A DNA stretch of 64,000 nucleotides. It comes from Heterocephalus glaber. Taxonomy: Eukaryota > Chordata > Mammalia > Rodentia > Bathyergidae. The stretch lies in assembly GCF_000247695.1 (NCBI RefSeq), contig NW_004624849.1:3815074-3879073 (forward strand). The letters run 5' to 3'. The translations under genes and the position numbers were made by a program. The notes under the pieces are model-generated. The model did no database searches, was not told where the DNA came from, and saw nothing but the letters and a program-made list of their open reading frames with translations. Positions 31,761-44,410 of the stretch are shown in pieces (within the stretch, counting starts at the first letter, position 1; each line of letters begins with the position of its first letter).

Positions 31761-31794
31761 GGATCTTCTTTGGGGGCTAAATCAAGATTTTTGT

Positions 31795-31910
31795 GGAGAA
31801 TTTCCAAGGCATGGATTGTTGTCTCATTTCACTGCTGACTTACTCCAGGATTTCAGCAAGTCACTTCACTTCTCTGTGCCTGTGTGACTTTGTCCTAGTT
31901 TGCAAGGGGG
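31795..31910 (+). repeat. MIR-like SINE relic
   Basis: 'gctgacttactccaggattt' followed by 'cagcaagtcacttcacttct' and 'ctgtgcctgtgtgactttgt' follows the MIR core and tail order. Confidence 0.5.
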
Positions 31911-32385
31911 ATCCTTTGCCTGCTGCATTCATGCATGCAGTGTGTGTTGCAGGGAGGGGATGGGTGCAAAGGGCTTAGACTCCGAGGGGCAGCAGTGCTG
32001 GGAACTGCCTAGCAGCAGGAGCGTTCAGAAGATCTCTTGATCTTCTAGGAGAGGGACTGTCAGAGCCTCAGGAGCTGAGGCATGTGCACATTCTTGGTCA
32101 TGTGACAGGGCCACACAGCGGCAGGTGATGTTGGGCTCTTCAGTGTCATTGGTTGCTGTCACCAGGCTTCATCAGTTGCCCAAGTGCCAACCGTGTTCAT
32201 GCCACATTATCCCCACCTATACACCCTCTTTGTTCCCTGTCAGATTGGCACAGAGACTCAGCTGGGAGAGAATCAAGTCCCAACCTGTCCATGGTGGGGC
32301 CTGCTGGCTTCTGAAGTCCCTGGGTGCAGCCCCAGTTGCATTTCAGGGAAGGGTCCCTGTGACCTGGTCCTCGTTCTCTCACTAT
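31911..32385. other. Intron 2, unique sequence
   Basis: No element recognised. Open frames at 32125-32621 cross into the LTR region and have no family signature. Confidence 0.4.
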
Positions 32386-32387
32386 AT

Positions 32388-32745
32388 CAGAATATCTTAG
32401 TTGGGGAAATTATAAAGGAAATAAATTTATCTCCTGGTTCTGAAGGCTGGGCAGTCCAAGAGCATGGTGCCACATCAGCTCAGCGTCAGATTAAGTTAAC
32501 ATGCTGCCCAACTCCTGGAGGGCAGTGGACAGGCAAATGGGCATTTCAAGAAGAGACAAAACACAAGGGTAATCTTGCTTTACAGCAACCTGCTCTTCTG
32601 GTAACTAATCCAGTTCCATAAGGTGGCATTAATCTATTAAGTAGATTAGCAGACCTAACACCCTCCTACTAGGCTGTGCCCCCTAACGCTGCTGTACTGA
32701 GGAATTATGTCTTTGTGTGAATTTGGTGCAGACAAACATTAGCAC
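32388..32745 (-). mobile_element. MLT1-type LTR fragment
   Basis: The + strand reads 'tatcttagttggggaaatta', 'tggttctgaaggctgggcag', 'aacaccctcctactaggctg' and ends near 'gtgcagacaaacatt', an antisense MaLR LTR with internal deletions. Confidence 0.6.
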
Positions 32746-34405
32746 TTTACTTGTGTTGCTGCTGGATCCTGGTATAATCCCAGTAGTTTATTCAAAAGAG
32801 GGGATGCTGGCATTACCCTGGGAAACCGGGCTTCTCTAAGTTCTAGTGTCCAGGAGCTAAGGTGTACACTGGGCAGTGAGTAAGATCTTGAGAAGGGCTA
32901 GACTCAGAGTCAAGCAGCCCAATTCCAGGGTCCTGGGCAGGGGTGGAGAATTCAGTCACTTGATGGAAAATGAGGAATTGAGAGAGGCCTGGGGATCAAC
33001 ACAGAGGGTGAGAGGAGGAGCCTATAAAAATTCCCCAACTGCAGTTTTCAAAATCACTGGTCTAGTACCTGTAAGCAGCACAAGGCTCTGTAGGTGACAG
33101 GGGACTCAGATGCAGCCACAGGGGTTACGCTACTTGGTAAGACCTTTGAAAATGACACTGAAGTGGAGCCCTCTGCTCACTGGGGAGCCGGCTCCCCACA
33201 ATGTGTGTGCAGTCGGGGAGGGTGGAGCTGGAGCCCTCGGCCCTATGTGGTCTTCTCTGCCCTTAGGCACATCATTTTGGCAGAGTCCCTACCTGCATGG
33301 CCTCACCTATGACTGGCAGGGACAGTGAGGTGCCAGCTCATCCAGTGGGTGTGATATGGGAGTGACGTGGTACTGAGTAGAGGTGTTCCAGTAGCTGTCA
33401 TTCTGGGGACTCACCTGGGAAGCAGCCCTGCTTAGCCTGCCCTGGCGTTTCCATGGGGACCCACATGAGCTGTTAGGGGCAAGCTGGGCAAATATTCCTG
33501 AAGGACTTTTGCCCCCCAGCCTTGGTGCCTTCATCCCACATAATTCCATTCTGTATCACCTTGCTGTGAACTTGAGTGAACTCTGTTGGCCTTGTCTGCA
33601 TGTGGTTTCCTGGGCTAACAAAAGGGAATTGAATTAAATTGTTTCTCAAGATCATTTGAATTCTAAACATTTTAGATCCCATCAATCCAATGGAGATGGG
33701 GAAGGGACCTTGGAACAGCTAGATTCTGGGATGGAGATTCCACTGGAGGCAGAGGAAGCTCCCCCGTCCAACCCCACTTCACCTCTCCTGGCCAGTACCA
33801 CAGCATGTGCTGATGCCAAGTCCTGATCAGGAAGCAGTGGGAAAATACCCAGTGAGAAGTCGGCCATAGCCAGTGAGGGGCCATGTTTCCCAGGCCCTGT
33901 ACAGGTTGAAGGCTGGGGGATTCTTCCTTAGCAACCAGCTTTGTCTGTTTGGGTCAGCTGAAGGACACCACCCAGCTCCTGGGCAGGGGTGGTTGGAGTG
34001 ACTGTGCTGGCCTGTAAAGGTTGTGCTCATGGGCAGAGGGGTATGCAATGAGTGTGGTGACTGCACTCAACCCAGGGGACACTGTCCTCTATGGGGTGGA
34101 AGCCAGAGCCCAGGTCCCCAGTGTAGCAACACACCTGGCCTTGTGTGTTCTTGGAAGAGGCATTTGGTTCCTCCTGTCTTTAAATGAGCATGTTTCTTTG
34201 GGGCTTAGATAAGGGATATAGTGTGGGAAGTGCTAGCTTGGCTTCCGGCACATAGGAGGCCACCAACAGTATCCATTTCTTCTGTCCTTGTCCCCCACTG
34301 GCCACATACACAGCAGATGTTATCACAGGCACCAGATGGGTGATGGTGTGAGCAGTAACTTCAGTACAGTGTAAGGGGTTTTCTTGTTTGCTTGTGATGG
34401 TTTTG
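32746..34405. other. Intron 2, unique sequence
   Basis: About 1.7 kb with no recognised repeat or exon. Short frames on both strands overlap without any domain. Confidence 0.45.
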
Positions 34406-34409
34406 TTTC

Positions 34410-34500
34410 TTTGTTTGTTGCAGTGCTGGGGAGGTAACCCAAGACCTAGCACTTACTAGGCAAGGCTCTCTATCACTGAGCTACACTCCAGCTATGGCTC
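34410..34500 (-). repeat. tRNA-derived SINE
   Basis: An antisense copy with 'gtgctggggaggtaacccaa' and 'tatcactgagctacactcca'. Confidence 0.65.
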
Positions 34501-37500
34501 GTGAGGTTTTGGTGGCCTTACTGGCCCTTGCACTGTCCCCATTTCCCTGAGGCATGTCCTGCACTTCTCCTGCTTGGGACATCCTCCTATGGGTGCTGGT
34601 GAAGAGTCCAGTGGAGAGTGGAATCCATGCTATATAGCATGTCCACTAAGATGGACTAAGGGGGAGAGATCCCTGTAGGTATGGTTACCCAGGGTGTGGC
34701 CCCCAAGCTCTGCCCACTACCCCAGATGGAAACACCAGTAATAACTCATAAAGCCCAAGTGTCTGGCAGAAGCCCACTATCTGGGAGGCTGTGCCTCCCC
34801 ACCTGTGCCTATCCTTCCGCCTGGCCTCAAGACCCCCTGAGCAAATGCTACCTGGGGACTGGTAGGCTTGGTGGTGTAGCAGGTTGGCCTGAGCACTCCA
34901 GAACACATAAAGGGGACACCAATCTGAATTATTTTACTCAATGGGATTGCCCCTGGTGCCTCTGGAATTCCCTGCCAGGGTAGGTATGGGCTGTGCAGTT
35001 GGGGTATGGCTCTCCCTGCATAGACCTGGAGCCCCTGGCCCATGGTAGAAGGTGAGGGGACCTGGACTCACTGCAAGCAGGAGCCTGATACATCGACTCC
35101 ATCCAGAGGCCCTAGATCTGTTGCCCACTCACAGGCCAAGGCCTCCTGGCCCTGTACCCTCTCTGCTTCTGTCCTGTCGCTCTCGGAGATGAACCTCAGA
35201 ACCCAGCCAGCTGTCCTGATTCCGAGGTGTGGGGCTAAGAGCTGCAGGCACCACACCCACTAGGGCTTCCTTCCTTGCAAGTGGGAGCATCTTCAGGGAA
35301 AGGGTGATGGTGAGAGGTTGGTGTGCACAGATTTGTCTCTCTGCTGTCCCTTGTCAGACAGGGTAGATGAGTGTTCACCACTCGCCTTTGACATTGGGGC
35401 CAAGGGATTTCTGCTGTAGTGAAGAGGGCAGAGTAGTTACATGGGTAAGGACATGCCAGTGCCTTCCCAGGTGCTCTGTAATGGTAGAGCCTGCTATTGT
35501 GAATGTCCTGATCGTAAGTGTCTTCATTATTGTGATTTCTCCTGCCACCACCACCACTGCCACTGAATCACTTCTTCAGCTGTGAGAGGTCACCCTAGGT
35601 TTTACAGAAGCAGTCACTGAGGCTCAGAGAGAGTCCTTGACTTGCCAGGGTCACACAGCTATGAGTTCCGAGCTGGGCCTGGTAGGTGGCCCTCGCTCCT
35701 GTGCCCCCACCTCCACCCCTACACACACCCACACATGCACACACACGACTGGAGCCCAGGTGTCACACTGGGGAAGGATGGAAGGATGGAAACAGCTTCC
35801 AGTGGCAGCATGTCTTGGCCAAGATGGCAGGAAGAAGCCCTCCAAGTACCTCATCCACTGGTCCTGTTACCCTCTCTCATGGAAGCCTAGGGGCCACACG
35901 TGCTCCATGCTGGCTCCTCGATAGCTTGACTTCTGGGCTTGTATGTGCTCCACCTGTGTCAATATTTTGACCGCACGTGGAACTTCCTGGGGCAGGTCTG
36001 CACGTGGGGTGGCCATGTGAGGCAGCCACATGGAAGGGAAGCCAGTGTCCTCCAGTCCACAAAGTTCTTCCCCTGGCTGTCCTCAGGGGTCTGGAGTAGC
36101 TGTGCCCCCAAGCAGATCTCGTGGGCTTCTGGGCATAGATCCCGCCACCTGTGTGTGATTCTTAGTCTCTCAGAACTCTGGTTTTCTTCTCTATACATTG
36201 GCAGAGTGCAGTGCCTGGCAGGCTGAAAGGATGGAAGAATCATAGTAATAATGGCTCTGAAACCAGCTCTGATGCTTGGTTTTTTCCTCTTTGCAGTGAC
36301 ACTGTCTGCCTTGCCCTTTGGTGACCCTGGACTTCTGTGAGAACTGGCTGGTGGGTTTCCTCCTTATCCCCTGCCTTGCAGAGTGTGCTCAGGAGGGGCA
36401 GCTGGACCTGCTTGCCTGGGTCCAGTTGTGGCTGGTTACTCATCCTCAACCTGTGACCACAAGGAAAGTCTCTAACTCCAGCTTTGTGCCTTAGTTTCTT
36501 CATTTGTGAAGCAGATTAGCTGTAGGCTTCTCCTACCTGGGCTGTGGTGAGGTCAGAGATGGCCCAGCACAGCACAGGTAGAGCCCAGGCTTGCCAAGGC
36601 TGAGTGTGAGCGGCTGTTGTCCTGGGGTCCTGCCCCATTGAGCCCAGTAAATGTTTGGGGATGGGGACCTGCTGACCATTGCGAGACCCCCTGGGACCTG
36701 GGGGCAAATGGGATTTGATTGTGGGGTCCAGAGGAAGGGGCAGGAAAGATTGTAGAGGGAGGAAGGAGGAAGGAGAGAAAAGGGTGCCAGCAGAGACCTG
36801 CCTGCCCTTCTAGGTTTTGTCACTCATTGTTGCTGAGTCCCCAAAGTGTACCAGGTGGGCTCAAGGTTCCGGGCCAACGGAGATGGGGAGCTGAAGGGTA
36901 GTGCACTGAGAGGATGGGGTGGTGGAGGTGGAGGAGTTGGAGTTGGAGTTGAAAGGAGGGCAGTGTGGCTGGACATGGCCAGGAGCTGCACAGATGTGGC
37001 AGGAGGCTGATCTCGTCTTGCCGGCATGCTGGAGCCATCAGTTGGTTACTGGGGCCTTTTCTCAGGGGCCTGCTTATGTCTGTGCAGATGTGGCTTTGCC
37101 TGCTCCTCCCACCATGTGTTCTATATCTCCTCCTGGCTCTTCCTCTAGAGCCCCTGGGCCTGTGGTAGTAAGTGGGGCTGTGGGCTCCCGTGGGATGATG
37201 TCAGTCCAGCCTCTGCTGCTTATTTGCTGTGTGGCTTTGAGCAAGTTACTTGCCTGCTCTGTGCCTGTTTCCTCCCCAGGAAGCCTCCAACTTGATTTTT
37301 GTTTAGTGATAGAATCAGATTGTCTATGCCAGTGGCAAGACCTAGGATGTGGCCCATAGATGGTGAGGTAGGGGTCAGCCACTCTACCTGCTCTTGCCTT
37401 CCACCTACACCTACACAACCGAGCCCCAGCACCCACCCCAAGCACATCTGCCCTGTGTACATCCTGTGTCTGGTATCCTGGAGGGTTGAGAGAGGACCCA

Positions 37501-39185
37501 GAGCCTCTCACAGGAAGGCTTCTTTGTCTGGCTTCAGCAGGCACCAACCCATGGCTGTGGCCTGGGCAGGGAGGTACATGGGGTGTTGTACAGCAACCAT
37601 GTCCCAGCCAGTCACCTGGAAACCTGCCCAGGCCAACCTGTGTCACCCCATGTCTTTGTTGTGATTGACTCCAAGACTGGGCCTTGTGGGCCTGGTGTAG
37701 ATGTCGTGGGAGTTAGAGCTAGCTGGATGAGAGTGCTGAACAGGGAGCTACATGGTGGCTGGGTAGGGCTGCTTCAGCCATTCTGAATCTCAATTTCCCC
37801 ATCTGCAAACAAGGCTACTCTGTGCCCAAGGATACCCGAGAATCTTGGCCTAGACTCACTGACGTCCCCATTGCTCACCCCAGGACCCCATCCTCCTGTC
37901 CCCATGCCTCCCTACACTCCTCACTGGCTACCAGCACAGCTTCATCCCCACTCCATGGGCCTCAGACACCTCCGAGCACTGGAAGGCTCATTTCCAGGGG
38001 CCAGCGCTGAGCCACTCCCGAATGAGGGGGCTGTATCCTTCTGCATGCCTGATCCCTTCCTCAGAAGTGAGGACCCGCCTTAGGCTGTCTCTGTTCAGGT
38101 CCTGTTCTGCCCAGCATAACCCTCGTTTTCTCTGTGAAATAGGCACAATGGGTTGGGCTTACTGTGTGGCCAAGGCCTGTATGAGAAGTCCTGGCTCGGG
38201 TTTCCTCTGCCTCTGGTGCCTCCAGCCTCCCTGCTTCCTTTTTCCCTTCTCCCGGAAGTCCCCACTGCAAGATGGGTATGGAGGGAGGGTTTGGGTTGGC
38301 CTTGCTGCACCTTGGGCCGCTGTGGAGTGGGGATGGGCCATGTGGGGATGGGGCTCAGTTTCCTTGGCTGTAAAAGTGGGGAGAGTAACACCTGCCCTGG
38401 TGAGGCTGTGTCGGGACAGGGTGAAATGAGCAAAGACAGGCTGATTTTGGCTTTATGAAGATTTTTCTGGTAGGGATGTAGAGAATGAACAAGTTTGAGA
38501 TCCATTTTGGAAATCTGATAGACACCTTTCCAGTTGGACACACTAAGAATGGATTCAAGTGCTCCTGGGGTCCTCCTGGTGGGCTGTGAGCGCTGGGCAC
38601 ACAGGTTGCACTGTCTTTGGGTTGGTGGGTCCTGGTGGGGTGGAACAGTCTTTGAAGGGGTGGCAGCTGGAAGGGGCCTTGTCAAATTGTACATGAAGAA
38701 CCTGAGGCATAGGTATGTGTCTGATGCCTAACTGGACACCAGTCCACTCCGGTGCCCTTCCCTCAGCTCCATTTGGTGCCCCCTCCTGCTCCTCCGATTG
38801 GCCTCCAGCTCTAAGCCCCCATAGATGCCATGCACTTGGGGCTCTGTTGCCTGGCCCAACCTGCTGAACACCTTTCTCTGTTGCTGGTGGCTGTCCTGGC
38901 TGATCCCTCCCTGGCCATCTGCTCACAGGCACCATTTCCCTCCGGACCAACCCTCAGGAGGGCAGGACTGACTGACATCTCATCTTGGCGTCCCACAGGG
39001 CCAGGAGTTGGTACCTTCCCCGAGGACTGTCTTTCCCATCTCCCCAGGCCCTGCCAATCCTGGACCCTTGCCTCTGCCAGGAGTTAGGGGTGTGGCCTAT
39101 TGATGTCCCCAGCCCTGCAATGTCACCCTCCACCTCCCTGTGCCAACCTGGGCATACCCCCAGTCCTACTAAGATTTGCTGTGAT
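34501..39185. other. Intron 2, SINE-poor GC-rich stretch with MIR relics
   Basis: This 4.7-kb segment has no young SINE. MIR-like pieces occur at about 35590-35710 (minus; 'gaggctcagagagagtcctt', 'gccagggtcacacagctatg'), 36390-36520 (plus) and 37190-37310 (plus; 'tgctgtgtggctttgagcaa', 'gttacttgcctgctctgtgc'). Many overlapping open frames up to 199 codons on both strands reflect high GC; I checked the longer ones and saw no PEMT exon or known domain. Confidence 0.5.
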
Positions 39186-39187
39186 TC

Positions 39188-39322
39188 ATTTGAGATAGGA
39201 TTTGAGGCTGTCTTATAATGTTGCCCAGGCTCCCTGGAACTTCTGGGCTCAAATGATCCTCCTGCCTCAGTCTCCATAGTAGCTGGGTCTATAGGTACAC
39301 ACCACTGTGCCTGGCTCTTTGT
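39188..39322 (-). repeat. 7SL-derived SINE, older
   Basis: An antisense copy: 'gaggctgtcttataatgttg', 'cccaggctccctggaacttc' and 'gtacacaccactgtgcctgg'. It resembles the older monomer type rather than B1 with both arms. Confidence 0.6.
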
Positions 39323-40610
39323 CTTGTTTTTTTACTTAACAGCTACTTCCTGGGCATTTGTCCCATGGAAAGCATTGCTCTGGAAGGAGATGTGGGGTGT
39401 TAGAGATGAATAGGAAGCTGACTGTGGAGCCTGATGATTGACCCTAGGACGCTATAGATTGCTTGAGCATCTGTGACCACTTTGGTCGAAAGCATGCAAG
39501 ACCCTTCTGGGGCTGCAGGGCTTCTAAGCCAACTCTCCTTCCTGCAGGACTCCACTTACACACCAGAATCTTCCATTTTTCATTTCTTCGCTGCTCACTT
39601 CTTTTTATAAGCTCCTCATGACCTTTTCATAAGGCAGTGGACCAAGAGACAAAGGCCTGCAGAGCCCAGTGCAGTTGGGTAGGTGCTCAGACCAAAATGT
39701 CACTGGGCTAGGAAGCCAAGGAAGGAGCTTGGGTTTTGCTGGGTGTGTCCAGTGTGTGTGTGTGAGGTGGAGGATGGTGGCTGGTAAGGATGTGCAGAGG
39801 CTAGGAAGGGACTAGAGTAGCTGCAAAGGCTCTGGGGAAGCCAAGGACCGAGGGAGGCAGAAGGGGAAGAGGAAGAGGGGCTCAGGCATCAGAGGCAAAT
39901 CATGCCTCCCTCAGGGCCCCTGGGGATCTGTCCACACTGCAGCCTTCCCTATCTCTTCGGCATCCTCCTCTGGTATGAAGATGAGAACCTACTTTTCTAC
40001 CAAGTGCCACAGGGCCACTGCATCTGCGGGTGCATCTTACATCCTCATTAATAGCAGAGCTCCCAGCAAATCAAGGAGCTTCCAGAAAATCAAGAGCTTT
40101 TTAACCATCTTCTCAATTCCTGTTCCTTTGAGTGGCTTCTGTGGAAGGAAGAGGGGATCTTCAGAGGCCTTGCCTGAATTCAGTAGCCCACAGGACATGT
40201 ACCCTCACCCCCAGGAGGAGGCTCTGACCCCCAGTGGCTCTGGAGTAGGCTGAAGGTGACAGATGTGCCAGGTACCTGGGCCAGGCCTTTCTTCAGGCAG
40301 TGGGACTCCAGGCAGCACCAAACCTTCAGCACTGCCCTGAGGGCAGGTGGACCTGCTGTGAAGTTTTAGAGAGGTTCAGTTGAGCAGAGCCTGGCCCTGC
40401 TACTGGGAGCATACATCCTGGGTGGCACCACTACTACCTTGAAACACCCTGGTCATTTTCTTTATTGTGGTGCTAAGGATGGATGCCAGGCTGCCTCAGC
40501 AGGATGTTGGCTCCTGTATGTGTCTTGTCTTTTCTCTGCGGCAGCTGTGTTTTGCTCATGACTGAGTCCTGGCACCTGGTATTTTGAGGCCTCAAGAAGT
40601 CTTTATTTAA
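39323..40610. other. Intron 2, unique sequence
   Basis: No recognised exon or repeat. A 92-codon frame at 39975-40253 has no recognised domain. Confidence 0.4.
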
Positions 40611-40611
40611 A

Positions 40612-40990
40612 GCCACATGGTATGGGTCTTCTTTACATTACATTATGAAATAGCTGAGGCTGGGAAACTTATAAAGAAAGGAGATCTATTTAGCTCACAG
40701 TTAAGGAGACTGAAGAACATCAGCTGTGCCATGGTGAGGGCCCCATGGTGGGTGGTAGATGATGGAGGAGTATGTGCAGGAGTGAGAGAGCATGTGGCCA
40801 GACAGTGGTCAGGCACAGGTGCTTATTACAATGGCTGTCTGCAGAACTCACGTGTCCCATGAGATCCACCTTAATCCCATGGCCCTATGACATAAGGAAC
40901 CCCCAGTAGGTCTCATCTCTTGACCACCCACCACCTCTCATGTTGCCACATTGGCATCCAAGCCTCTAGCTCGTGGACTCTTGGTCATGT
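40612..40990 (-). mobile_element. MLT1-type LTR
   Basis: The + strand reads 'ctgaggctgggaaacttata', 'aagaaaggagatctatttag', 'gagatccaccttaatcccat' and 'aaggaacccccagtaggtct', an antisense MaLR LTR in the expected order. Confidence 0.6.
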
Positions 40991-41486
40991 CCAAACTATA
41001 AAACACATCATCTGTGGAGACAGAGTCTTTTGGCCTTAGCTTCTCTCTGGCAAAATGAGAGCTGAAAGGAAGGTACCTCCTCAGCTTTCCAGTGGGCACT
41101 GTTTGACACTCTGCACAGAGGCCCATTTTCAGAGCATGAGAGGCAGCAAAACAAACTTGAGTTTAGCCATGCAGGGTGAACATTTGTTTTGTCAGGGCTT
41201 GGAGGTTGGCAGGGCCCTTGGAACATTATGATAGGCATCAGTGGTCAGTGTGGACAGGCTGTAAAAACTAGATCATCCTTTACAGAAGCTCAGGTCACTG
41301 AGCTGAATCCAAGCTCCAGGTTAGGTTCCAGAAGGGCCAAAGAAGAGGGGAGCATCAGACATGAGGGCTCAGCTGTGAAGTTGTCCAGCTGTCCCAGGCA
41401 TTCACACAGCTCTCCACCCTCTTGGGTGGATGCAGGCCTAGAAGGTGATGGTTCTGGAAAGTTCCCCACTTTCAGAAGAGGAATCT

Positions 41487-41592
41487 TAGCTGGGTGTGGT
41501 GTGTATGCCTGTGATCCCAGCACTCTGGGAGGCTGAGGCAGAAGGATCAAAAGTTCAACCTCAGCCTGGGCAACTTAGTGAGACCCTGTGTA
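41487..41592 (+). repeat. B1-type/7SL-derived SINE, truncated
   Basis: A sense copy: 'tagctgggtgtggtgtgtat', 'gtgatcccagcactctggga' and 'cttagtgagaccctgtgta'. It ends without an A-tail and runs into the following LTR-like sequence. Confidence 0.75.
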
Positions 41593-42365
41593 TCAGTTAG
41601 GGTTCCTTAGAGGAACAGAAATCCATGTATATATATATGGATTTACAACTTAGGGTTACAATGGCTGCCTGCAGAGTCAGGGGTGGAAGAATGCAAAACG
41701 GCCATCTGTGCCATGGAGAGGTGGAGAATCCAGTTGAAAGTCAAAGGTCTGGAGCTCACTGCAGAGGCCAGTGTGAGTCTGTGTAGGAAAGCTGAAGGGT
41801 CTATGTTGGAAGCCTGAAGAGCCTGCACTAGAAGCCTGAGGACAAATATCTAAGGACGATAACAAAAATTGGAGATTGTGAGATGAGGTGTTCCTGGCAC
41901 CACCAGGAGACATGGTGGCCATTGGCAAAGGTATCCCTGTGTGAACATCTATCTACCTTCCAGTCTCTCGCTGTGTCCTTTCCGCCTCCTCAGGTTTTAT
42001 GGTTTTTCTCTGGGTGTACTCCCAAACCCTCATGTGCTTATAAGTGGGACTTTGAGAATGTGATTGAATTATGGGGGTTTCTAGCTCACTTGCTGTTTGA
42101 TGGCGGGGTCTGGTGGGAGGAGGCAGGTCACTGGGGCCCAGACCTAGAAGGATATATCTCCCTTCCGTGGCTCCTCCATTTGCCCTCTGTTTCCTGGTCA
42201 CCATGAGGTGAGCAGCTTGACTCCAGCAGACCCTTTTTCCACCATGCCTCCCTGCCTTGGAGCTGGCCAACTATGGACTAAAAATGTGAGCCAAAATAAA
42301 TCTCTTCTCCTTTAAGTTGTGGGTATCAGGTATCGTGTCTTAGCAACGAGGAAAGTGATTAAGAA
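41590..42365. mobile_element. LTR-like/MaLR composite
   Basis: The first part ('tatcagttagggttccttag', 'aggaacagaaatcc' plus (TA)n) resembles an antisense LTR start. From about 42020 the sequence resembles a sense MLT1 LTR ('ttataagtgggactttgaga', 'aaaatgtgagccaaaataaa', 'gtgattaagaaacc'). At least two old insertions seem to be joined; family assignment is uncertain. Confidence 0.45.
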
Positions 42366-42369
42366 ACCA

Positions 42370-44150
42370 GGCAACAGGGATCATTACGGGCAGGTGAGAA
42401 AACAGAAAGTCCAGGGTGTACAGCTACCCTGCATTTCCATAGCCAAGTGACCTGGAACACCTCCCACCCCCACTTCCAGGGGACAGGTAGGGAGGAGTGC
42501 ATGGCTGGGTTTCCCTTTCCTGGGTGTGGGGTACAAGTCTGAGGGCTATTGAAACCCCAACCTTGGCCTTGTTCTTTGTCTCTGCATCTGATTTTGTGGC
42601 CTGGATGGAGAGAGACAGTGACCTTAACTCGTTCCTGGCCATGGGGTCTGCAGAGAACACTGTGTGTGGGGACATCAGAGCCTCTCTAATCCCTGCCTGC
42701 CTCCTGGCGCCTTCACACCTCAGTGGAAATCTATGTGTGTGGAGTTTCCATGAAGGACAGGCTGAAGCTGGGGCTTCTAGGAGGTGGTGGGGAGCTGGCA
42801 GGCCAAAACCTGGAGACCTCTGGCACCTCCCCAGGTCCTTCACTGCAGATGCCCCCAGCCAAGTCTCCTGGCTAGGGTGGGGAGGGGACAGGTGAGGGAG
42901 CAGCATGTCCAGAAGACAATGTCCCTGAGTATGGATTTGCACCTCCTTCCCTAGGGAGCTTGGGAAGTTAGTGTGAGATCCAGTGGCCTAATTTTAGACC
43001 TTGGGTCTCCATGTTAAAGTGGTACAAGAATAATTAAAGAGAAGGAAGAGAAGGATGACAGTGTGGCCTTGACCCCTTGTTAATTGTGGGTCAAGTAAGC
43101 GTCCATGGGGAAAGGGAATATTTCTGGGCAAGACTGCCTTGGCTGCATTTCTGCCCCTCAGAGGCATTGTGGCTACCCTGAGCTGGCCAACGGCCCTGCA
43201 GATGAGGAGCGAGACTCATTCCCAGCAGCAGTATCCCCAGGTGGGTAGAGCATAGGGACATGAGCTGGGAAGGGACAGCAGTAGCCATTTGGGGCACTGT
43301 CCTCATTGTATCAGAAGATTTTCTAGCTTTTAGTAAAGCTTTCAATGTCCCAAGGTATTTTTGTTCTGATTTTTTTCTGGTTGACCATCTTTCTGAATCA
43401 CACATGGGTTACCTGCCTTCCTTGATCCAAAGTTTACAGTGACACAGGATCACCAGGAGCTCCTCGGTTGCCCAGAGCTCCCTCAGGGGCCACCATCACT
43501 CATGCCCTGTGCCCCTGTGTTTTGGCCTTTACCTGTGCTTTCTGAGGATCCCGTGTGGTGTTCTGACCCCTCCATCACCATCATGGCTCACTGCTTTGTA
43601 TCAGTTTTGGGCATCCCTGTGATCAGGTTTGTTAGCCGTGTGTAAAATAAAAGCATAGCAGCCTGAGATACAAGCATTTGTTCTTCTTTGTGCCCTTTGT
43701 GTGGGTGAGAGCACAGAGGCCTGTGACAACTGAGTGACCATCTTCAGCCTGATGGGCTTTAGACATGGATGGTCACTTCTCACATGTCACCTACATGACC
43801 CTCTGTCCCCCACTCCCGGGGCCAGTTAGTCTATTGTTTTAATTATCTCTATAGTAACTTACATTAAAAATTTTTAAAGTAGGTGGTACACACTTGTGTG
43901 ATAAATTCCAACAGTACACCAAGGTGTATCGTAAAAATGCCTCCTTCGAATCGTTCCTGTGTACTCCTTCCCATTTCCTGGGGACCTTTGCTGAGGTGTC
44001 CTCTATGTGAGGCATCTCTGTGTATGGAAAGACTCCCTCTTCTTCCCACCTGTGTGGCAGGCAGCATCCCCTGTGTGCTGGTCTTCATCTTCCTTCGTAA
44101 ACAGCCCAGGGTGATGATCTTCTAACATTATGATAATTAACATTCATTAG
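42370..44150. other. Intron 2, unique sequence
   Basis: No recognised exon. Open frames at 42424-42942 and 42497-42895 overlap on opposite strands and look like composition artefacts. Confidence 0.45.
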
Positions 44151-44179
44151 CATCTCCTAAGTGCTGGACTATGTTGCTC

Positions 44180-44410
44180 TATTGCTTCCTTCATCCCAAG
44201 CCCTCAGTGGATTTGGGAGTTTGTTCACTTTAAGCACCTACAGATCTACTTGGTTCTTTTTTCATGGCTGCACAGTATTCAACCCACGTGGGTGTTCTAT
44301 AACTTGTGCACCCATTCTTACATTTGATTTGTTTCACCTTTGTTACTAGAAGCAGTGCTAAAGTGAAATGCCTACTACTTATTTTCCCACATGGGCAGAT
44401 ACATGCAGGA
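44180..44410 (-). mobile_element. L1 fragment, old
   Basis: The + strand reads 'ttttcatggctgcacagtat', 'gggtgttctataacttgtgc' and 'gtttcacctttgttactaga', which resembles antisense sequence of an old L1 3' region. Confidence 0.5.

Noticed and set aside
33271..33310. Possible PEMT exon 3 ('gtccctacctgcatggcctc')
   Set aside because: It superficially resembles the SPYLAC coding region, but neither frame continues as the PEMT sequence and no acceptor/donor pair frames it.
36919..37359. Candidate hydrophobic membrane protein on the + strand
   Set aside because: The apparent hydrophobic part coincides with a MIR-like segment, and no PEMT-like motif is present; it does not match exon 3.
37074..37646. 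190-codon minus-strand open frame
   Set aside because: It crosses a MIR-like relic, has no recognisable motif, and overlaps many competing frames.
38095..38694. 199-codon minus-strand open frame
   Set aside because: Several equally long frames overlap it on the other strand, as expected for GC-rich intron. No family motif was seen.
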